From a bacterium (GTDB lineage Bacteria > Zhuqueibacterota > Zhuqueibacteria > Zhuqueibacterales > Geothermadaptataceae), in the NCBI GenBank assembly GCA_024275575.1, contig JAJRYV010000081.1, forward strand, positions 1 through 64,000: a stretch of 64,000 nucleotides of DNA, read 5' to 3'. The notes below the pieces were generated by a model. That model had not been told where the DNA came from. It worked only from the letters and a program-made list of their open reading frames with translations, and made no database searches. Below are positions 57,299 to 64,000 of this stretch, piece by piece. The position numbers and the translations under genes were made by a program. Within the stretch, counting starts at the first letter, position 1, and the number at the start of each line of letters is the position of its first letter.

Positions 57299-58171
57299 TT
57301 GAGTATTTTAATCGATAAAGACACACGTCTCGTCGTCCAGGGCATTACCGGCAGCGAGGGCGCTTTTCATTCTGATCAAATGCTGGAATACGGCACCAAT
57401 ATTGTCGCCGGCGTGACCCCGGGAAAAGGCGGGCAGAAATTCCGTGACCGCGTTGCGGTTTTTAACACTGTTGCGGACGCCGTTAAAGAAACCGGTGCCA
57501 ATGCTTCGGTTATTTTTGTGCCACCGCCTTTTGCCGCTGATGCGATCATGGAAGCTGCCGATGCCGGCATCGGCGTCGTTATCGCGGTGACTGAAGGCAT
57601 TCCCACCGCAGATATGGTCATCGTGAAAGCCTTTCTTGCCTCACGCAGTACCCGCCTTGTCGGGCCGAACTGTCCCGGTGTGATCACACCGGGGGAATGC
57701 AAGATCGGCATCATGCCGGGATTCATCCACAAAAAAGGCCGTGTCGGCGTCGTTTCAAAATCGGGTACACTGACTTACGAAGCCGTACATCAACTTTCAG
57801 AGCTCGGCATCGGCCAGTCGACCTGTATCGGTATTGGTGGCGACCCGATTATCGGTACGACGCATGTCGACGCGTTAAAATTGTTCAACGCCGATCCTGA
57901 TACCGACGCTGTCATCGTCATCGGTGAAATCGGCGGTACGGCGGAACAGGAAGCCGCCGAATATATCAAAGCAGAAATGACCAAACCCGTCGTTGCATTT
58001 ATCGCCGGACGCACCGCGCCTCCGGGGCGCCGCATGGGGCACGCCGGCGCTATTATTTCCGGCGGCAGCGGCACTGCCGATGAAAAGATGAATGCACTGA
58101 GCGCTGCCGGCGCTTCTGTCTGTGAAAGCCCGGCCGTCCTTGGCGAAACCATGCAAGGGTTGCTGAAATAA
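57299..58171 (+). CDS. sucD: Succinate--CoA ligase (ADP-forming) subunit alpha
   Basis: '[33 protein letters not shown]', '[20 protein letters not shown]', '[23 protein letters not shown]'. Confidence 0.92.
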   Translation: MSILIDKDTRLVVQGITGSEGAFHSDQMLEYGTNIVAGVTPGKGGQKFRDRVAVFNTVADAVKETGANASVIFVPPPFAADAIMEAADAGIGVVIAVTEGIPTADMVIVKAFLASRSTRLVGPNCPGVITPGECKIGIMPGFIHKKGRVGVVSKSGTLTYEAVHQLSELGIGQSTCIGIGGDPIIGTTHVDALKLFNADPDTDAVIVIGEIGGTAEQEAAEYIKAEMTKPVVAFIAGRTAPPGRRMGHAGAIISGGSGTADEKMNALSAAGASVCESPAVLGETMQGLLK

Positions 58172-58212
58172 ACACGCAACATAAATTTTGTAATTTTAAG
58201 GAGTCTTTCAAC

Positions 58213-58635
58213 GTGAGTCAAACTTTGGCAATCATCAAACCCGACGCTGTCGGCGCGAATCATACAGGTAAAATTATCGACCGGTTTTTGCAGGCCGGTT
58301 TCCGTATCCTCGGCATGAAAATGGTGCGATTAACCAAAGAAACCGCTGGTGCATTTTATGAGGTGCATAAAGAGCGGCCATTTTACGGCGAGTTGGTAGA
58401 ATTCATGTCCAGCGATCGTTGCGTGGTTTTGGCGCTGGGAAAAGAAAACGCTGTTGCCGACTATCGCCAATTGATCGGTGCAACCAATCCGGCGGAAGCT
58501 GAAGACGGCACGGTCCGCAAGCAGTTTGCAACCAGTATCGGCAACAACGCGGTTCATGGTTCGGATTCGGATGAAAACGCCGCAATTGAAATCGGCTTCT
58601 TTTTCAGCCGCAGCGAACTGGTACAAACATCGTGA
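58213..58635 (+). CDS. ndk: Nucleoside diphosphate kinase
   Basis: '[36 protein letters not shown]', '[20 protein letters not shown]'. Confidence 0.93.
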   Translation: MSQTLAIIKPDAVGANHTGKIIDRFLQAGFRILGMKMVRLTKETAGAFYEVHKERPFYGELVEFMSSDRCVVLALGKENAVADYRQLIGATNPAEAEDGTVRKQFATSIGNNAVHGSDSDENAAIEIGFFFSRSELVQTS

Positions 58636-58759
58636 ACATAACTACCGGATGAAATCGTTGCCTCCGGCAGCGCACTTTTGATGCTCAGAAACGCATTTAA
58701 ACGGGTTAAAATGATCAGCCTGGCACTGCATTCTCTCGAAATATCAATTTGGAGGCGGT

Positions 58760-59239
58760 ATGAAAAATCACAAAATCATGCACTTGCTTCTGCTAATTGT
58801 AGTGCTTGGGGTTGCTTGCAATAGAGACGAAAAAGAACCGGCGCAAAAGGCTGTTACGGAAGAAATGCAGTTAGCGCAACCGCAGCAGGCAGATTCGGTA
58901 GCCCATGTGCAAAAGAAAACGATTGTCGAACCGGTTAAAAAGCAGCAAAAACACGAAGAAAAGAACATCTCTGATTATACGATATATTTCACCCCGGATG
59001 GCCGCTATACGTTGCAGCTTTCTTCCTGGAAAACCAGAACTTATGCTGAACGTGACAAACTCCGTTTTTTCGATGCCGGCTTCGATTGCCGCATCGATGA
59101 GGTCGTGCTGCCGCAAACCGGCGAAAAATGGTACCGGGTTCGTATCGGCCGTTTCCGTACGCTCCAGGCAGCGCGAGAGTTTGCGGATAAATATATCAAT
59201 GAATTGCTGGAAGAACCGGCGTGGATTGATTATCGTTAG
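58760..59239 (+). CDS. SPOR-domain lipoprotein
   Basis: Lipobox 'LLIVVLGVAC'; 'RYTLQLSSWKTRTYAERDKLRFFDAGFDCRIDE...KWYRVRIGRFRTLQAAREFADKY'. Confidence 0.75.
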   Translation: MKNHKIMHLLLLIVVLGVACNRDEKEPAQKAVTEEMQLAQPQQADSVAHVQKKTIVEPVKKQQKHEEKNISDYTIYFTPDGRYTLQLSSWKTRTYAERDKLRFFDAGFDCRIDEVVLPQTGEKWYRVRIGRFRTLQAAREFADKYINELLEEPAWIDYR

Positions 59240-59497
59240 TTCTTCAAAATTAAAAATTTGAGTACTATATGTAAGCAGTAGCAGTTAAGAAGACTGCTTG
59301 CTGCAACTGCTGCTGCCTGCACCCACAAAATTAAACTTGAAGCACCATTAGGCTTTCATTTTGTAATGGTTTTTCAATAGCGGTAAGATGCGGTATAATG
59401 AATATTGTTCAGTCAATCCGGATGAAGTAAGTTAAAGTTTTGTTTCAAGTTATTGGTTTGACTGCCTGCTCTTCGCTTTCGAGCGCAGACTTTTTGC

Positions 59498-59526
59498 TTG
59501 ACTTACAAGCGAATTAATTTTAAATT
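59498..59526 (+). promoter_or_regulatory. Sigma70-like promoter upstream of yceD-rpmF
   Basis: TTGACT - 17 bp - TAAATT, 26 bp upstream of ATG 59552. Confidence 0.45.
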
Positions 59527-59551
59527 TGCGTTCTTTTTTGCAGAGTGGAAA

Positions 59552-60052
59552 ATGAAAATACGTGTTTCACATTTAAAAGATGGTCTGTACACAGACCATC
59601 TTTTGGATTCGGCTGCGGCGTTCGGCTTTGAAAAGCCGGAGGCCTTCTGTGATAAAGTTTCCGTCGATTGTCAGATTGATAAACGCGCCAGTGATTTTTA
59701 TATAAGGTTTAATGTAAAAACCAGGGCGCTGTTAACTTGTGATCGTTGTCTTGAAAAATTTGCTTTTCCCATCGACGACCAGGGCAATGCGCTTTACACG
59801 GCAAATGAGAAGTTGCTGAAAGATGACTCCGAACAGATACATCTGATTCAGGACGGCCAGCCGGAAATCGATCTCAGCGCCGATATACGGGAAACGGTTT
59901 TATTGGGCCTGCCCATAAAAAACCTTTGCAAAGATGATTGCAAAGGCCTTTGTTGCTGTGGGCAAAACCTGAATTTTGAAGCCTGCAAATGTGAAACAGA
60001 AACGATCGACCCGCGGTGGGCGGCATTATCAAAATTGAAAAAATCTGAATAA
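59552..60052 (+). CDS. yceD: YceD family protein (DUF177)
   Basis: 'LLTCDRCLEKFAFPID', 'LCKDDCKGLCCCGQNLNFEACKC', directly upstream of rpmF. Confidence 0.85.
   Translation: MKIRVSHLKDGLYTDHLLDSAAAFGFEKPEAFCDKVSVDCQIDKRASDFYIRFNVKTRALLTCDRCLEKFAFPIDDQGNALYTANEKLLKDDSEQIHLIQDGQPEIDLSADIRETVLLGLPIKNLCKDDCKGLCCCGQNLNFEACKCETETIDPRWAALSKLKKSE
59575..59604 (+). promoter_or_regulatory. Perfect 14-bp inverted repeat (terminator/attenuator-like hairpin) inside the yceD coding start
   Basis: AAAAGATGGTCTGT-AC-ACAGACCATCTTTT. Confidence 0.6.
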
Positions 60053-60078
60053 ATTTTATATAACAAGGAGAAACCACA

Positions 60079-60258
60079 GTGGCTGTACCGAAAAGACGTA
60101 ATTCACCGCAACGACGTGACAAACGCCGGACACACTGGAAATTGACAGCGACGAACGTGTCGGAATGCAATAATTGTCATCAACCCAAATTACCGCACAG
60201 AGCCTGCCCCAATTGTGGCTATTACGACGGACGTTCGGTTTTTATTCCACAAAACTGA
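60079..60258 (+). CDS. rpmF: 50S ribosomal protein L32 (Zn-ribbon type)
   Basis: Manual translation from GTG 60079: 'VAVPKRRNSPQRRDKRRTHWKLTATNVSECNNCHQPKLPHRACPNCGYYDGRSVFIPQN*'. Not in the ORF track. Confidence 0.93.
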   Translation: MAVPKRRNSPQRRDKRRTHWKLTATNVSECNNCHQPKLPHRACPNCGYYDGRSVFIPQN

Positions 60259-60397
60259 TAGCGATTTACGGCAAAACCTTTTGGGCTTTCAGGGCTGGAA
60301 ACTTTTGTCAATAATATCGATTGAAAATGAACTCATGTTTGCTGTTGAAGATGTGATGAAAGCGTTTTTTGCCGAAGCAGGAATTGATGGATAGAAT

Positions 60398-61429
60398 ATG
60401 AAAATAGCTCTGGATGCGATGGGCGGGGATAAGGCCCCCCGGGCATTGATTGAAGGCGGTTTAATTGCCAGTACGCAATGTAATGGCGCGATTGAGGTGG
60501 TTTTTGTCGGCGACCGGAAAAGGATCGCGGATGAAATTAACCGGCACAAAGAATTGACCAGGAAAGCGCGTTATTCGATCGTTCACGCCTCTCAAGTCGT
60601 CGAAATGGGTGACAGTCCTTCAACTGCGCTAAAACGCAAGCCTGACTCCTCCATTTTTGTTGCTCAGAAATTGCAAAAAGAAGGGAAGGTCGATGCCGTA
60701 GTCAGCGCCGGCAATACAGGAGCAACGATGGCTTCGGGTTTGTTGACCCTGGGCAGGCTGAAAGGTGTGCATCGCCCGGCGATCGGCACATTCGTTCCCC
60801 ATGAAGATGATTTTACCTTTATCATCGATGTCGGTGCCAATGTGGATTGTAAACCCCGTAATCTGGTGGAATTTGCCATTATGGGGTCGATTTTCACCTC
60901 CAAAATCATGCGTAAAGAACGCCCGAAAGTTGCACTTCTGAGTATTGGGGAAGAAAAGAAAAAAGGCAATGAATTGACTTTGCAGGTTCATGCTCAGCTT
61001 TCACAATCCAGTCTGAATTTTATCGGCAATGTGGAAGGCAACGATATTTTGAACAGTGAGGCCAATAGCATCGTCTGTGATGGATTTGTTGGAAATATAC
61101 TTTTGAAATTTGCCGAAAACCTTGCCGAAGTGCTCGGTGCCCAGATCAAACGCAATATGAAAGGCAGTAAAATTGCCCTGCTTGGCGGCATACTGATGAA
61201 ACCGGTTTTCACCAAAGTGAAAAAAGCATGGGATTATGAAGAATACGGCGGCGTACCCCTCTTAGGTGTTAATGGTGTTGTTATCATTTCTCATGGTCGC
61301 TCGACCCCAAAAGCAGTTTCCAATGCAATATTAAAAGCGCGAGAAATGGTTGATACGAATATCAACGAAACGATACAACACGAATTAGTAGCCTTGCGAG
61401 GAATGGAAGTTGTCTCTGAAAATGCCTGA
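60398..61429 (+). CDS. plsX: Phosphate acyltransferase PlsX
   Basis: 'MKIALDAMGGDKAPRALIEGG', 'VSAGNTGATMASGLLTLGRL', 'DVGANVDCKPRNLVEFAIMG'. Confidence 0.93.
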   Translation: MKIALDAMGGDKAPRALIEGGLIASTQCNGAIEVVFVGDRKRIADEINRHKELTRKARYSIVHASQVVEMGDSPSTALKRKPDSSIFVAQKLQKEGKVDAVVSAGNTGATMASGLLTLGRLKGVHRPAIGTFVPHEDDFTFIIDVGANVDCKPRNLVEFAIMGSIFTSKIMRKERPKVALLSIGEEKKKGNELTLQVHAQLSQSSLNFIGNVEGNDILNSEANSIVCDGFVGNILLKFAENLAEVLGAQIKRNMKGSKIALLGGILMKPVFTKVKKAWDYEEYGGVPLLGVNGVVIISHGRSTPKAVSNAILKAREMVDTNINETIQHELVALRGMEVVSENA

Positions 61430-62402
61430 AACGGTTTTACTTGGAACCGGTTACGAAGTCCCTGAAAAAATATTGACCAATCACGACCTGGAAAAAATGG
61501 TCGACACCAACGACCAGTGGATTCAGGAACGCACCGGTATAAAAGAAAGAAGAATAGCCTCATCTGATTTAACCACCTCTGAACTGTGCACGCGTGCGGC
61601 ACGCAAAGCCTTACAGGACGCCAATTTACAGCCGGAAGATATCGATCTCATCCTGATCGGCACCGTCACCGGTGATGCGCTTTTTCCTTCCACAGCCTGC
61701 TATGTGCAGGAAAAACTTGGTGCCTGCAACGCTGCCGCGATGGATTTGCAGGCCGCATGCGCCGGATTTCTTTATGTGAGCACGGTCGCCGATGCCTTCA
61801 TCATCAGCGGTAAAGCGAAAGTCGTGCTCGCCATCGGCGGCGAGATCCTGAGCCGCATCGTCGATTGGAATGATCGCTCCACCTGCGTTTTGTTCGGTGA
61901 TGGCGCCGGCGCCGCAATCTGGGGCGCGGCAAATGATTCTGGCAAAGGCATCATCGATACTTATATGAAAAGCGATGGCCGCCTGACGGAATTGCTCTGC
62001 TCCTACGGTGGTGGAACGAATTATCCAATGCAGGAAGCGATTGAGAAAAATGTTCAGTTTATCCAGATGCAAGGGCAGGAGGTTTTTAAATCGGCCGTGA
62101 GGGCTATGAGCGAGGCCGTTTTGACTATTTTGAAAAAAAACGATCTCACTGGTGATGATATCGATGTTCTGATCCCGCATCAGGCAAATATCCGCATTAT
62201 GAACGCAACAGTGCGCAAGACGAAAATTGATGAAAACAAGGTTTACGTCAATGTCGATCGCTTTGGCAACACCTCGGCTGCGTCTATACCTATCGCACTG
62301 GCGGAAGCGCGACAGAGTGGTGCGATCAAAGCGGGACAACTGGTTTTGCTGGTCTCTTTCGGTGGCGGATTTACCTGGGGTTCTTTGCTGCTGCAACTTT
62401 AG
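61422..62402 (+). CDS. fabH: Beta-ketoacyl-ACP synthase III
   Basis: 'GTGYEVPEKILTNHDLEKMVDTNDQWIQERTGIKERRIA', 'DLQAACAGFLYV', 'IPHQANIRIMNA', 'FGNTSAASIPIAL'. Confidence 0.93.
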   Translation: MPETVLLGTGYEVPEKILTNHDLEKMVDTNDQWIQERTGIKERRIASSDLTTSELCTRAARKALQDANLQPEDIDLILIGTVTGDALFPSTACYVQEKLGACNAAAMDLQAACAGFLYVSTVADAFIISGKAKVVLAIGGEILSRIVDWNDRSTCVLFGDGAGAAIWGAANDSGKGIIDTYMKSDGRLTELLCSYGGGTNYPMQEAIEKNVQFIQMQGQEVFKSAVRAMSEAVLTILKKNDLTGDDIDVLIPHQANIRIMNATVRKTKIDENKVYVNVDRFGNTSAASIPIALAEARQSGAIKAGQLVLLVSFGGGFTWGSLLLQL

Positions 62403-62507
62403 GTGAACGCTGCTGAGCAGCAGACAGGCTCGCCACCCGTTTAGCTGTATGCACAGTTATGGTTTAATCATGATAAACGCTTTTTGCTTAATAAAGGAAG
62501 TAAACTT

Positions 62508-63425
62508 TTGATCGCATTTCTCTACCCTGGACAGGCCTCGCAGTATGTCGGCATGCTCAAAGACCTCGTTGAAAACTATCCACTTGCTGCGGAAATGGTT
62601 GAAGCGGCAGAGCAAATTCTCGATTTTGATTTGAAAACAGTTTGTTTCGAGGGCTCGGAAGAAAAACTGAAGCAGACCTATATCACCCAGCCGGCTATTT
62701 TTGTGCACAGTTGCATCGCCACGGCCTTGCTGGCTGAAAAAGGCATCAAACCGGATTGTGTGGCCGGGCACAGTCTTGGCGAGTATTCTTCACTTGTCGC
62801 TGCCGGTGTGCTGGAATATATCGAAGCGCTTAAACTGGTGAAAATCCGCGGTGAAGCCATGCAAAAAGCGGGAGAAATTCAGCCGGGAACGATGGCTGCC
62901 ATTATTGGTATTGAGAATGATGCAGTGGAAAAACTGTGTGCGGCGGCTGCGGAAGCCGGTATTGTCAGGCCGGCAAATTATAACTCGCCGGGTCAAATTG
63001 TTATTTCGGGTTGCCTGGAAGGTATCGAAAAAGCGGTGCAAATCGCGGTGGAATTCGGCGCCAAACGCGCCGTGCCTCTCATCGTTGGTGGGGCGTTTCA
63101 CTCGCCGCTGATGGAGAGCGCCGGGCAGCCATTAAAAGAAGCGATTCACAATACACGATTTAAGGATGCAGCCGTTCCGCTTTATTCCAATGTTGCCGCG
63201 AAACCGGTACGTCAGGCTGAAAAGATTAAAATACTGCTCGAGCAGCAATTGACCAGCCCGGTTTTGTGGGCGCAATCGATGGAAAATATGCTGCGTGATG
63301 GTGCGGAAAAATTTTATGAAGTCGGCCCGCAGCGTATTTTGACCGGGCTGCTACGCCGAATCGACCGCAAAAAACGAGTCAAAGGAATCGATACTGTCGA
63401 AGATTTAAAAAACCTCATCGATTAA
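62508..63425 (+). CDS. fabD: Malonyl CoA-ACP transacylase
   Basis: 'IAFLYPGQASQYVGM', 'VAGHSLGEYSSLVAAGVL', 'GGAFHSPLME'. Confidence 0.93.
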   Translation: MIAFLYPGQASQYVGMLKDLVENYPLAAEMVEAAEQILDFDLKTVCFEGSEEKLKQTYITQPAIFVHSCIATALLAEKGIKPDCVAGHSLGEYSSLVAAGVLEYIEALKLVKIRGEAMQKAGEIQPGTMAAIIGIENDAVEKLCAAAAEAGIVRPANYNSPGQIVISGCLEGIEKAVQIAVEFGAKRAVPLIVGGAFHSPLMESAGQPLKEAIHNTRFKDAAVPLYSNVAAKPVRQAEKIKILLEQQLTSPVLWAQSMENMLRDGAEKFYEVGPQRILTGLLRRIDRKKRVKGIDTVEDLKNLID

Positions 63426-63452
63426 ATAATTTAATTTTAGTTAAGGTTAAGC

Positions 63453-64000
63453 ATGAACACTTTGCAGGATAAAATCGCGATCGTCACCGGCGCTTCCCGC
63501 GGCATTGGCCGGGCAATCGCACTGCAACTCGCGGTTGCCGGGGCAAAGGTTGTTTTAACGGCAACCTCACAAGCAGGCGCGGACAAAACGGCTGCGGAAA
63601 TCGGCAGTGCAGGTGGTCAGGCATATGCCCGTGTGCTGAATTTGAACGACGCTGCAGCCATCAGCGAATTTATTTCTTCTGTACATAAGGAATTTGGTCG
63701 TATAGATATTCTTGTAAACAATGCCGGTATCACCCGCGATAATCTTCTCATTCGCATGTCTGCACAACAATGGCAGGAAGTCATCGATGTCAACTTATCC
63801 GGCGTTTATTACGCTATTCGTGCGGCGGCCAAACCGATGATGCGCCAGCGCGCGGGAAAAATCATCAATATCACCTCAATCGTTGGGCAGATCGGCAACG
63901 CCGGGCAGGTAAACTACAGCGCTGCAAAAGCAGGAATAATCGGCATGACAAAGGCCGTTGCAAAAGAGTTCGCAGCGCGCAATATCCAGGTCAACTGTGT
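63453..64000 (+). CDS. fabG: 3-oxoacyl-ACP reductase (3'-truncated by window edge)
   Basis: Manual translation from ATG 63453: 'MNTLQDKIAIVTGASRGIGRAIALQLAVAGAKVVLTAT...NNAGITRDNLLIRM...YSAAKAGIIGMTKAVAKEFAARNIQVNCV'. Confidence 0.92.
   Translation, partial: MNTLQDKIAIVTGASRGIGRAIALQLAVAGAKVVLTATSQAGADKTAAEIGSAGGQAYARVLNLNDAAAISEFISSVHKEFGRIDILVNNAGITRDNLLIRMSAQQWQEVIDVNLSGVYYAIRAAAKPMMRQRAGKIINITSIVGQIGNAGQVNYSAAKAGIIGMTKAVAKEFAARNIQVNC

Noticed and set aside
61626-62396. 256-aa antisense ORF opposite fabH
   Set aside because: Shadow ORF over a highly conserved gene; low-complexity His/Arg/Ile-rich translation.
1-64000. CRISPR arrays, tRNA or rRNA genes, prophage, intact IS elements
   Set aside because: No regularly spaced repeats, cloverleaf/TPsiC-like segments, rRNA signature sequence or transposase/integrase motifs were found by reading; a tRNAscan/Infernal run would be decisive.

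Overview
The window is a gene-dense bacterial chromosomal segment. The repeated C-terminal sorting domains (e.g. 'QNFPNPFNPSTTIEYEL...GVYFYRLRAENGFSQTKKLLFLK') suggest an FCB-group or Calditrichota/KSB1-like lineage; that placement is inference. From left to right: (i) an FtsX/MacB-type permease cut by the window edge, followed by a tightly packed cluster of PQQ/NHL beta-propellers, a tiny Tat-like Cys-rich protein, a Tat ferredoxin and a NosR/NapH-like membrane Fe-S protein; (ii) a decayed stretch of gene remnants, an ECF sigma/anti-sigma/periplasmic-protein trio and a glycoside-hydrolase island; (iii) HD-GYP, YhaM-like and NlpC/P60-like genes and an IorAB-type molybdenum hydroxylase; (iv) two very large surface proteins that each carry cohesin-like, dockerin-like and sorting modules; (v) an AlgD-like uronic-acid polysaccharide locus, cheV and a PIG-L protein; (vi) argG (with an in-frame stop) and argH; (vii) secreted proteins and an operon containing a SelW-like selenoprotein (CVVU, in-frame UGA) that the ORF track misses; (viii) core metabolism: larB, sucCD, ndk, yceD-rpmF-plsX-fabH-fabD-fabG. 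The most notable items are the hidden selenoprotein, the NapGH-like propeller electron-transfer cluster, the tandem cohesin+dockerin surface proteins, a perfect terminator-like hairpin inside yceD, a GH10 protein lacking its catalytic middle, and several genes with precise single-site lesions. No tRNA, rRNA, CRISPR array or intact transposase was recognised. All domain calls are from reading the sequence; no searches were run.
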